DNA from: Phycisphaeraceae bacterium | GTDB lineage: Bacteria; Planctomycetota; Phycisphaerae; Phycisphaerales; Zrk34 | Length of the DNA: 35,133 nt | Assembly (NCBI GenBank): GCA_028284925.1 | Contig: JANQQT010000253.1 | Coordinates: 1 to 35,133 of the forward strand | Reading direction: 5' to 3' | Shown: piece after piece, positions 1-6,912 of the stretch | Numbering within the stretch: position 1 is the first letter of the stretch | How the letters are laid out: each line of letters begins with the position of its first letter | Notes under the pieces: model-generated | The model's input: only the letters and a program-made list of their open reading frames with translations | Databases searched by the model: none | Told to the model about the DNA's origin: nothing | Made by a program: the position numbers and the translations under genes

Positions 1-131
1 GCACAAATCAAATCTCCCTCGTTCTCCCGGTCTTCATCATCCACCAACACCACCATCTTCCCAGCCTTCAAGTCCTCCAGAATCTCCGGCACACGCGCAA
101 AAGTCACTTCAATATCTCCAGTCGCACCCAC
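1..131 (-). CDS. ribB: 3,4-dihydroxy-2-butanone-4-phosphate synthase, 5' part (RibB or N-terminal half of RibBA)
   Basis: The minus strand encodes 43 residues from a GTG at 131 down to the window edge, so only the N-terminus is visible. The segment [19 protein letters not shown] carries the [11 protein letters not shown] signature of the DHBP synthase family, which converts ribulose 5-phosphate to the four-carbon riboflavin precursor. The conserved acidic residues bind the metal ion and substrate. The GTG start is supported by AAAGGG seven bases upstream and by an in-frame TGA just before it; no ATG is available. Whether the gene ends as RibB or continues into a GTP cyclohydrolase II domain (RibBA) cannot be seen. 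I found no FMN-riboswitch consensus in the upstream bases. The gene diverges from the flagellar operon. Its codons are G-ending, unlike the C-ending codons of + strand genes. Confidence 0.85.
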   Translation of the reverse strand, partial: MGATGDIEVTFARVPEILEDLKAGKMVVLVDDEDRENEGDLIC

Positions 132-760
132 AAAAACACCCTTTAAACAACAAAATCAGCGATCTGCCTCGCTCGTAGCTTCATTCTATGCAAACCCCAC
201 CCCCTTCCCCATCACAACCACAACAACCCTGCAAACCATCCCAGGTTGATGTTCATTGCATGTATGCCTTTCCCTTTCTATTCATCCGCACTCGTTACAT
301 CGATCTAATCCTCTCACCCAATCATAACCCCCTCACCCAATCGCAATGCCGCTATGTTTGCCAACCACGCCATACCTCTTAATAGAGTTCTCCAATTCGA
401 CCCCGATTCCACCAAACCTATAACCCTCCTCAAATTCTCACCTTAAATCAGGTTGGCCCTGCCCGGCCTGCTCCAATGACCGACCCAATCCGCCTGCCAT
501 CCACCCAATTCTCCCCCCGTCCAACCCTCAATTTCACTTTTTTTCAGCCCGAATAACCAAACCCATATCGGAATGCCAGAAGCGCAATTTCTTCCGGCGC
601 ATCGCGCATCTTGCGCTCCCGTCGTCTTTTGCGCCTCCTGCGCACCCACCGGTGCGCCCCACTCTCTGTATAGAAAAACACTTGATTTTCGATCAAAACC
701 CACGATTTTTCCCCGACTTTTCCACTTTTTAGACTTTTTTGGCACACCCGTTCTCCATTC
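132..760. other. Non-coding stretch between ribB and the flagellar operon
   Basis: No reading frame here looks like a real gene. Frames that stay open are short, low in conserved motifs and rich in Arg or Pro, as expected from biased base composition. The stretch contains two near-copies of CTCACCCAATC at about 312-343 and a run of T-rich sequence (TTTTCC repeats) at 705-740, just upstream of the sigma-54-type promoter. It could hold an activator-binding region for that promoter, but I cannot identify a site. Confidence 0.5.
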
Positions 761-776
761 GGCACACACCTTGCCA
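760..776 (+). promoter_or_regulatory. Sigma-54-type (-24/-12) promoter for the flagellar operon
   Basis: The bases GGCACACACCTTGC at 761-774 match the sigma-54 consensus GGCAC-N5-TTGC, with the required ten bases between the GG and GC dinucleotides. Only the base before GG (C instead of T) differs from the common form. Transcription would start near 787, about 55 bases before the first operon start codon at 842. Sigma-54 control of rod/hook genes is known in several bacteria; applying it here is inference from this one match and its position. Confidence 0.6.
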
Positions 777-841
777 AGTGATCCTCCGCAGCGTTGTGTC
801 ATGGTGACGCGACGCCCCTTGTGCACGGAGGCACAAACAAC

Positions 842-1096
842 ATGAGTCAATGGCTCTCAACCATCCGAAACGCAGGCGACAAAAACCTCGGCGCCGCCAT
901 ACAACGACTTGCCACACAAGCCGTCGCCGTTCACCTTCACGTCGCCTCACAAGACCAAGTACCCGCGATGCGCCTCGGCGGAGCCGGACACGCATCGCAC
1001 GGCCCTGTGCCGTCCCGCCGCCACAATGACGGGAATCTCGCAGACCTCTCATCCAACCTCCACGAGCGCGCAGCGCGCACGGAGGTGTCGTTATGA
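842..1096 (+). CDS. Small unknown protein translationally coupled to flgF
   Basis: The predicted product is an 84-residue protein with no family I recognise. It starts at an ATG with GGAGG ten bases upstream (827-831). It ends with TGA inside the ATGA that starts flgF, so translation of the two is probably coupled. The first half (MSQWLSTIRNAG to about residue 45) looks like an amphipathic helix region rich in Ala, Val and Gln; the second half is rich in Gly, His, Arg and Asn and is probably disordered. It has no signal peptide, membrane segment or cysteine. It is the first gene after the sigma-54-type promoter, so a flagellar role (chaperone, regulator or leader peptide) is possible but unproven. 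The start context and coupling support a real gene; the compositionally odd C-terminus is a reason for doubt. Confidence 0.5.
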   Translation: MSQWLSTIRNAGDKNLGAAIQRLATQAVAVHLHVASQDQVPAMRLGGAGHASHGPVPSRRHNDGNLADLSSNLHERAARTEVSL

Positions 1097-1869
1097 TGTA
1101 CGGTCTGCACCTTTCAGCTTCAGGCGTTCTGGCGAACATGCACCGCCAGGACGTCATTGCCAACAACCTGGCCAACGCACACACCACGGGGTTCAAACGA
1201 TCCCTCGTCGCGTTTCGCCAGCACGATCCGGAATCCGCCCGATCCGGGGCCGCAGAGTCCTCCCACGATCTCCTCGACCGACTCGGCGGAACACTCGCCC
1301 TCCAGCCCTCACGCATCGATGTCAACGATGGCTCACTCACCGGCACCGGCAACATGTTCGACGCCGCCCTGCGTGGAAAAGGCTTCTTCACCGTTCAGGT
1401 CCAAAACCCCAATGGCGAGTCGGAAACCCAACTTACACGCGATGGCCACTTCGCCCTCTCCACTCAGGGCGAACTCGTCATGCGCAATACCGGCTCCCGT
1501 GTCCTCGACGATGCCGGACAGCCCATCACACTCGATGCCAACCAGCAATTCAGTATCGATACCAGCGGCACGATCCGACAGAACGGTCAACTTGTCGCCC
1601 GACTGGGCATCGCCAATGTCGACGCCCCCGACCAACTGGAACACGCCGGCAAAGGACTCTATACCGGCGATCCCCGGCTCATGGCCACCCTCAGACCCGC
1701 ACAAGCCCAGGTAAGACACCGCTACGAGGAAACTTCCAACGTCGATCCTGTGCGCGAAATGCTCAAGATGCAGAGTGCTACTGGAGGCGTCAGCCGCAAC
1801 GGAAACATGATCCGCTATCAGGACCAACTTCTCCAACGCGCCATCACCCAGTTAGGACGAATCAGCTAA
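1093..1869 (+). CDS. flgF: Flagellar proximal rod protein FlgF
   Basis: This 258-residue protein belongs to the flagellar rod/hook basal-body family and is close to the usual FlgF length (about 250). The N-terminal rod signature DVIANNLANAHTTGFK is at residues 20-35, and the C-terminal helix contains SNVDPVREMLKMQSA. Both ends form the coiled D0 domain through which rod subunits pack in the periplasm. It is exported by the flagellar type III system and so has no cleaved signal peptide. The order F then G, and a shorter central region than the next gene, favour FlgF over FlgG. GGAGG lies seven bases before the start (1081-1085), and the ATGA overlap couples it to the preceding small gene. An alternative start is the adjacent second ATG at 1096. 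Confidence 0.92.
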   Translation: MMYGLHLSASGVLANMHRQDVIANNLANAHTTGFKRSLVAFRQHDPESARSGAAESSHDLLDRLGGTLALQPSRIDVNDGSLTGTGNMFDAALRGKGFFTVQVQNPNGESETQLTRDGHFALSTQGELVMRNTGSRVLDDAGQPITLDANQQFSIDTSGTIRQNGQLVARLGIANVDAPDQLEHAGKGLYTGDPRLMATLRPAQAQVRHRYEETSNVDPVREMLKMQSATGGVSRNGNMIRYQDQLLQRAITQLGRIS

Positions 1870-1888
1870 AAGTTATGAAAAACCTGCG

Positions 1889-1905
1889 TTGGCGACGTTC
1901 GCCAA
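1889..1905 (+). repeat. Inverted repeat in the flgF-flgG gap
   Basis: TTGGCGA and TCGCCAA form a perfect seven-base stem with a three-base loop in the 64-base gap between flgF and flgG. No T run follows, so it is unlikely to be a terminator. It may protect or process the operon mRNA. Confidence 0.5.
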
Positions 1906-1933
1906 ACGCTTAGAAATACGAGGTTTATACCTA

Positions 1934-2740
1934 ATGGCCACCATTGCCCTTCATTCTGCTTCCACAGGTCTCAGCGCCCTCTCCACGCAGATCGACGTCA
2001 TCGCCAACAACCTGGCCAACGTCAATACCCCCGGCTACAAGGCCGCTCGCGTCAATTTTGAAGACCTCCTGTACCAGGAAAAACGACAGCCCGGTGTTGA
2101 AAACGCCCAGGGCGATCGCACACCCGCAGGCCTCCAGGTCGGTCTCGGCGTTCGCGTCTCCAATACCACACGCGATTTCTCCAAAGGCACTCAACTCAGC
2201 ACGAGCAACCAAACCGATCTCATGATCGAAGGCCCCGGATTCTTCCCCGTCGCCGCCGTCGTCGATGGTGGAAACGCAACCGCATACACCCGTGCCGGAA
2301 ACTTCTTCGTCAACACCGATGGCGAACTGGTCCTGGGCAACATCGACGGACCCCGACTCGAACCTCCCATCACGCTGCCCCCCAACCACATTTCCGTCAG
2401 TGTCTCCGCCGATGGCATTGTAAGCTACACCACCTCCGATGACCCCACCTCCCAGCAGGCCGGCCAGATCGAACTTACGTCATTCGTCAACCCCAACGGC
2501 ATGAGACCCATCGGTGGAAATCTCTTCGTGCCCACCGAAGCTTCCGGTGACCCTCTCACCGGTGTGCCCGGCCAGGAAGGACGTGGTGTCCTGAGGCAAA
2601 ACGCGCTTGAAGGTTCCAATGTCGAACCCGTCCGCGAACTCGTCGAACTCATCAAGGCCCAGCGTGCCTTTGAAATGAACAGCCAAACCATCTCCGCCGC
2701 CGACCAGGCGCTGCAGGTGGTTTCCAACCTCGGAAGATAA
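1934..2740 (+). CDS. flgG: Flagellar distal rod protein FlgG
   Basis: The distal rod protein has 268 residues here, near the family norm of about 260. The N-terminus has the conserved rod motif DVIANNLANVNTPGYK. The C-terminus has NVEPVRELVELIKAQRAFEMNSQ followed by a QALQVVSNL ending, the typical FlgG D0 helix. It forms the distal rod, passing through the P and L rings encoded by flgI and flgH downstream. I chose the ATG at 1934 because the protein then begins MATIALHSASTGL, as expected for this family, and GAGG lies ten bases upstream at 1920-1923. The frame is open back to 1889 but that extension is not family-like. Confidence 0.95.
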   Translation: MATIALHSASTGLSALSTQIDVIANNLANVNTPGYKAARVNFEDLLYQEKRQPGVENAQGDRTPAGLQVGLGVRVSNTTRDFSKGTQLSTSNQTDLMIEGPGFFPVAAVVDGGNATAYTRAGNFFVNTDGELVLGNIDGPRLEPPITLPPNHISVSVSADGIVSYTTSDDPTSQQAGQIELTSFVNPNGMRPIGGNLFVPTEASGDPLTGVPGQEGRGVLRQNALEGSNVEPVRELVELIKAQRAFEMNSQTISAADQALQVVSNLGR

Positions 2741-2753
2741 GCCTTAATTGAGA

Positions 2754-4007
2754 ATGCAAATGTTTGACTTCACAAACATCTTGACAAGCAAAGCCTCGCT
2801 CGCGATTTCTGTAATCGCCTGTATCGTTACCGTTTCACCCATCGCAGTCGCCGATGACGCGATTGTCCTGCGTTCCCGGGCAACGATCTCCGGCAACACC
2901 ATCCGCCTCTCCGACGTCGCCCGCCTCAAAGGCGACTATGCCCAATCCTTCGCCAAAACCATCGTCGGCGAACTTCGTGCCAATTCCACCAACACCACCC
3001 TCAGCGTGTCCGACATCCGCCGGAAACTCATCACCGCCAAAATCAACTGGGCCAAGGTTGTGTTCCGAGGCTCCATTCAAACCCAAATCCATCGTGTCGC
3101 GACCTCCACCGCTGCCAAAGCCGCCTCCAATCAGCAGACCTCAATCGATAAGCCAACCCCCTCCAAAAACCTCAACGCCAATCAGGGAGCTGACATCTCT
3201 CAATCCTCCCGCAAGCCGTCTTCAAAAGGTCATATCGTCCATATCGGCGCCACCAACCTCAAGCCGGCAAAAACCATCACGCCCAAATCGATCCCCAAAC
3301 CGACCCCCAAACAGACAAAACCTTCCGGAACGATGCGCACGCAACTCGAGACATGGATTGTCCAACAACTGGGTCAATCCGATATTGATCTTCAATCCAC
3401 CTCCGTCAAGGTTAACTACGCCAACAGCGCCGATCCTATGCTCGCACTCCCATCTTCCGCTGGGGATTTTCACTTCACGACCACCGCGCGTAGCCTCGTC
3501 GGGCGAAACACCATTCACGTTCGTCGGTATCAGGAAGAAAATCTTGTCGGCTCACACCGAATCCGCGTCAACGTCAGCATTGGCTTCGACGCCGTCACCA
3601 TCAAACGCACGATCTACCGCGGTCAGACCATCACCGAAGACGATGTTGAGATCAAACGACACTGGGTCTCCAGTTCGCTCAACCATCCCCTCACCGACCT
3701 CGCTGCGGTCGTTGGACAGGAAGCCACCGCCACCATCAAGCGAGGCTCGTCCATTACGCGACGCGATGTCCGCGCCCGCATCGTCGTTCGCCGCGGGCAA
3801 TCCATCGAAGTCCATTGCAAATCCGGCGCCCTCCTCATCAAAACCGTCGCCACCGCCATGGGGCAGGGAGGCGTTGGCGAATCCATCCGCGTCCGAAACG
3901 AAAAAAGTAAGAAGTCCTACCGCGTCCGCATCATCGGGCCCGGCAAGGCGGAGATACAGGTCAACCCCAAAACCCTCGCGGTTGGGAAAAAAGGAGTACG
4001 TAAATGA
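2754..4007 (+). CDS. flgA: Flagellar P-ring assembly chaperone FlgA, long form
   Basis: FlgA acts in the periplasm and helps FlgI assemble into the P ring. The product has an N-terminal signal-like hydrophobic segment ending near a PIAVADD site. The C-terminal third has the SAF-type FlgA domain, with VRRGQSIEVHCKSGALLIKT and a later VGESIRVRNEKS segment. At about 417 residues it is nearly twice the length of the E. coli protein (219). The extra length includes a Lys/Ser/Pro/Thr-rich linker around residues 110-195 that is probably disordered. The start is uncertain: TTG 2748, ATG 2754 and ATG 2760 are all in frame and none has a strong ribosome-binding site. The gene ends in ATGA overlapping flgH. 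Confidence 0.88.
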   Translation: MQMFDFTNILTSKASLAISVIACIVTVSPIAVADDAIVLRSRATISGNTIRLSDVARLKGDYAQSFAKTIVGELRANSTNTTLSVSDIRRKLITAKINWAKVVFRGSIQTQIHRVATSTAAKAASNQQTSIDKPTPSKNLNANQGADISQSSRKPSSKGHIVHIGATNLKPAKTITPKSIPKPTPKQTKPSGTMRTQLETWIVQQLGQSDIDLQSTSVKVNYANSADPMLALPSSAGDFHFTTTARSLVGRNTIHVRRYQEENLVGSHRIRVNVSIGFDAVTIKRTIYRGQTITEDDVEIKRHWVSSSLNHPLTDLAAVVGQEATATIKRGSSITRRDVRARIVVRRGQSIEVHCKSGALLIKTVATAMGQGGVGESIRVRNEKSKKSYRVRIIGPGKAEIQVNPKTLAVGKKGVRK

Positions 4008-4726
4008 AACGTTTCAAAAACAAAATCATCGCAACCACACTACTTTGTATCGGCGGACTCACCATCTCCGATGCCCTCGCCCAATCCTCTTCCCTCTTTG
4101 TGCAGAAACCCACTCAGAAACAAACCCGCGTCGTCGTCAGGCGCGACGCCAAACAAGTCAACACCCAGCTTCAGGAGGTCTCTTGGATTGCCGTCCGCAT
4201 CCCTCCCCCGCGCGAATTCAAGCTACACGACCACGTCACCATCATCATCCGTGAATCCAGTTCCACCAAGGCGGAAACCACACTCGAAACCGAAAAGGAT
4301 GGCTCAATCGACGCCTCCGTCGAAGCTCACCCTTCACTTAATCTCTCCACGCTTCTCAGGAAAGGCCTCATTCCCTCCACACGCGAACAACCCGCCCTTC
4401 GAGCCTCCGCCTCTCGCGAATTCACCGGCGAAGGTGAACAGGAAACCAAGGACTCATTCGTATCACGACTCACCGCACGCGTCGTGGACATTAAGCCCAA
4501 CGGCACGCTCGCCGTCGAAGCCAGAACCTTCACCCAGGTGGACAAGGAAAAAATGACCATCACCGTCACCGGCTTCATCCGACCCGATGCCGTCGAAAAG
4601 GATGGAACCGTCCTCAGCACCAAGATCTTCGATCTTCGCGTCGTCAAGAAACGTGAAGGTGAACTTCGTCGCTCCACCCGTAAGGGTTGGCTCACACGCC
4701 TCTTCGAAGCCGTCGTCCCGTTCTGA
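4004..4726 (+). CDS. flgH: Flagellar L-ring protein FlgH, without an obvious lipobox
   Basis: FlgH forms the outer-membrane L ring around the rod. This 240-residue copy has a signal peptide ending ALAQ and then the SSSLF segment typical of mature FlgH. It continues with the core segments HDHVTIIIRESSSTKAET and TARVVDIKPNGTLAVEA, and ends with a domain containing TVTGFIRPDAVEKDGTV. The oddity is the signal region: most FlgH proteins are lipoproteins with a Cys at the cleavage site, but here the mature start has no Cys. The only early Cys (residue 15, LLCIGG) is inside the hydrophobic core with Leu at -1, so it is not a normal lipobox. The start overlaps the flgA stop in ATGA, which implies coupled translation. 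Confidence 0.92.
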   Translation: MKRFKNKIIATTLLCIGGLTISDALAQSSSLFVQKPTQKQTRVVVRRDAKQVNTQLQEVSWIAVRIPPPREFKLHDHVTIIIRESSSTKAETTLETEKDGSIDASVEAHPSLNLSTLLRKGLIPSTREQPALRASASREFTGEGEQETKDSFVSRLTARVVDIKPNGTLAVEARTFTQVDKEKMTITVTGFIRPDAVEKDGTVLSTKIFDLRVVKKREGELRRSTRKGWLTRLFEAVVPF

Positions 4727-4776
4727 TTCAACGTCATTAACCCAAAGTAATATCCGCGAACACCGCGAGACCCTAT

Positions 4777-5904
4777 ATGAAACGCAAGTCCCAGATAGAA
4801 CGACCTGATCGAACAATGAGACGCCTTGGCATCCCTATGTCAATGATGCTGGTCCTCACTTTGTTTTCGACCCAAGCCCTCGCTGTCCAGATCCAGGACA
4901 TGGTTCGTCTCAAAGGTGCTGAATCCAGCAAGCTCCACGGCTGGGGTCTGGTCATCGGTCTCAACGGCACGGGCGATGGTGGTAAATCACAGGCCACACA
5001 ACGCGCCCTCGCCGCGCTCGTCGCCAGGCTTCATCCCGATGAGAAGATTTCCCCCATCGATTTCAAGGATGCCAAGAACGTTGCCGTCGTCCACCTTTCC
5101 GCGACGACACCCTCAGGCGGTGTTTCCGAAGGTGATCTCATCGATGTTCGCGTCTCCGCACCGATGGCCTCCAGTCTCAAAGGCGGCCGACTCGTCCTTG
5201 CCGCCATGCTTGGCCCCATCCCCCGAAAAACAGACAACATCTTCGCATGGGCTACCGGAACCATCGCCATTGAAGATGCCAACACACCCACCGTCGGCCT
5301 CGTCAAGAAGGGCGCCACCATGATCAAGAAGATCACCGCCCAATACATGGATGACGCCGGCAACATGACTCTCGTTGTCAAAAAGGAAAAAGCCACCTGG
5401 CCCACCACTCAGAAAATCGCCACCCTCATCAATGACATCATGGCCGCCGATGCTCCGCCCATCGCCTTCGCCACTACCCAGCAGACCGTTGTAATCAAAA
5501 TGCCCAAACTCGATCAAGCCAACCCCGGCAACTTCATCAGCCAGGTTATGGAAATTCAGATCGACCCCACCCTCCTCCGTGGTACCGCAAAAGTCGTCGT
5601 TAATCGCAAGCGACAAACCATTGTCATCACCGGCAACGTCGAGATTTCACCCAGTCTGATCTCCCAGAGAGGCCTGACCATCACGCTCACCACCCCCCCC
5701 GTCAAGCCCACCGCCCAGCAGCCCGTCACGAAGACGCAGAACTTTCTGGCGCTCGATCCGGGCAATCGTGGCGGCGCCAAACTCAAGGATCTCCTCGACG
5801 CCTTCAATCGACTCGAAGTCCCTGCGGAAGATCGCATCACCATCCTTGAAACCCTGTATAAGGCGGGTCAACTGCACGCCAAACTGGAGTATGTGGACGA
5901 ATAA
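4777..5904 (+). CDS. flgI: Flagellar P-ring protein FlgI
   Basis: FlgI forms the periplasmic P ring. The 375-residue product has a Sec-type signal peptide (MLVLTLFSTQALAVQ) and then the family's conserved N-terminal block VRLKGAESSKLHGWGLVIGL followed by NGTGDG. The C-terminal block has LKDLLDAFNRLEVPAEDRI followed by ILETLYKAGQLHA, the usual FlgI ending. The length matches the family (about 365). The ATG at 4777 gives a long hydrophilic leader before the hydrophobic core; the ATG at 4816 (MRRLGIP) would give a more normal signal peptide, and neither has a clear ribosome-binding site. The next gene starts immediately after the stop codon. Confidence 0.95.
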   Translation: MKRKSQIERPDRTMRRLGIPMSMMLVLTLFSTQALAVQIQDMVRLKGAESSKLHGWGLVIGLNGTGDGGKSQATQRALAALVARLHPDEKISPIDFKDAKNVAVVHLSATTPSGGVSEGDLIDVRVSAPMASSLKGGRLVLAAMLGPIPRKTDNIFAWATGTIAIEDANTPTVGLVKKGATMIKKITAQYMDDAGNMTLVVKKEKATWPTTQKIATLINDIMAADAPPIAFATTQQTVVIKMPKLDQANPGNFISQVMEIQIDPTLLRGTAKVVVNRKRQTIVITGNVEISPSLISQRGLTITLTTPPVKPTAQQPVTKTQNFLALDPGNRGGAKLKDLLDAFNRLEVPAEDRITILETLYKAGQLHAKLEYVDE

Positions 5905-6381
5905 ATGAACGCCCTGGCCTTTAACAACACGAACAACACCAACCCGTTAACCGGCGGGATGATGTTGCATGAGAAAGTCAAGGCCGCCAAAGCGAACGGC
6001 GCCATCGCTCGCTTCAAGCAATTGCTCCAAAGTTCTTCCAAAACCAACCCCACGAATCCCGCGAAAACGCAAACCATCGATACACAGTCCTCCGAACCAC
6101 TTACCAAAGAGCAGAAGAAAATGCGAAAGGCCGCGGATGAACTCGTCGCCTTCTCATTCATCCTGCCCATGCTCAAGCAAATCCGTAACGACCCCTTCCG
6201 CAGCGAACTCTTCCACGGCGGGCAGGGCGAGGAAATCTGGGGTTCCCAGCTTGATCAAACCCTCGCCAACCGACTCAGCGAGCGACTGAGCCTCTCCATC
6301 GGCAAGGCCGTCTACGAACAGTTCGCACAACAGGCCGCCGCCGTCGAACAGGCCCATCAGGAGGTTCGAATCAGTGGATAA
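5905..6381 (+). CDS. flgJ: FlgJ-type rod-binding protein without muramidase domain
   Basis: The product has 158 residues and matches the rod-binding (N-terminal FlgJ) domain. After a variable, Asn/Thr-rich first 60 residues, the domain runs from KMRKAADELVAFSFILPMLK to SERLSLSIGKAVYEQFAQQ. This domain caps the growing rod in the periplasm. E. coli FlgJ has a second, peptidoglycan-hydrolase domain that is absent here. Many bacteria encode only the rod-binding part and use a separate hydrolase, none of which is seen in this window. The ATG follows the flgI TAA directly, and the 3' end overlaps flgN by eight bases. Confidence 0.85.
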   Translation: MNALAFNNTNNTNPLTGGMMLHEKVKAAKANGAIARFKQLLQSSSKTNPTNPAKTQTIDTQSSEPLTKEQKKMRKAADELVAFSFILPMLKQIRNDPFRSELFHGGQGEEIWGSQLDQTLANRLSERLSLSIGKAVYEQFAQQAAAVEQAHQEVRISG

Positions 6382-6877
6382 GAAACTCAACGAACTTGAA
6401 CACTGCCTCCGCGATCTGCTCGTCGAACACGAACAATTGCTCGGCCTCGTTCGCCGAAAACTCGAAGCCATGAAACTCTCCTCGCCCGAACTCATTAACG
6501 ATTGCTGCCTTCGCGAAAACGAATGCGTCCAAAAAATCGGCGACACCGAAAAACACCGGCAGAAAGTCGTCGGCGAACTCACACTCATCATGCAACCCAA
6601 CGCAACCGAACCTCTGAACCTGCAACAAATCGGCGAGGCACTCCCCGAACCACGACGCGGTGTCATCCTCGTTCTCCGCGCAAAACTCCGTGATCTCATG
6701 GCACAGATCAAAAAGGAAAACAACGTCGCTGACCAAGCCACCAAAGGACTCCTCGGACACGTAAGAGGCGTCATGCAGATGGTCCGTCAGGCCGCCAGCG
6801 GCGCAGGAACCTACTCAAGGAAAGGCATCGAGGTCAAAACCTCCGTGCCCGCCAGTTCATTCAGCCTCACAGGCTGA
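6374..6877 (+). CDS. flgN: Flagellar export chaperone FlgN
   Basis: This 167-residue, mostly helical protein fits the FlgN family, cytoplasmic chaperones that deliver FlgK and FlgL to the flagellar export gate. The helices contain EHEQLLGLVRRKLEAMK near the start and a later ENNVADQATKGLLGHVRGVM segment. The tail TYSRKG is of the kind often seen at the end of FlgN proteins. The start is GTG, set by AGGAGG nine bases upstream (6359-6364) and an eight-base overlap with flgJ. Position directly before flgK, one of its expected clients, supports the call. Primary sequence conservation in this family is low, so the assignment rests on size, helical pattern and context. Confidence 0.82.
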   Translation: MDKKLNELEHCLRDLLVEHEQLLGLVRRKLEAMKLSSPELINDCCLRENECVQKIGDTEKHRQKVVGELTLIMQPNATEPLNLQQIGEALPEPRRGVILVLRAKLRDLMAQIKKENNVADQATKGLLGHVRGVMQMVRQAASGAGTYSRKGIEVKTSVPASSFSLTG

Positions 6878-6912
6878 TCACACAAAAGGAACGTCTCACG
6901 ACGCGTAATTAA

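Noticed and set aside
188..382. Open frame of 64 codons on the + strand
   Set aside because: No ribosome-binding site, Pro/Gln-rich low-complexity start and no family motif; it lies in the divergent intergenic region.
443..850. Minus-strand open frames of 135 and 77 codons upstream of the flagellar operon
   Set aside because: Arg-rich or Gly/Trp-rich composition from base bias, no start context, and they run across the sigma-54-type promoter.
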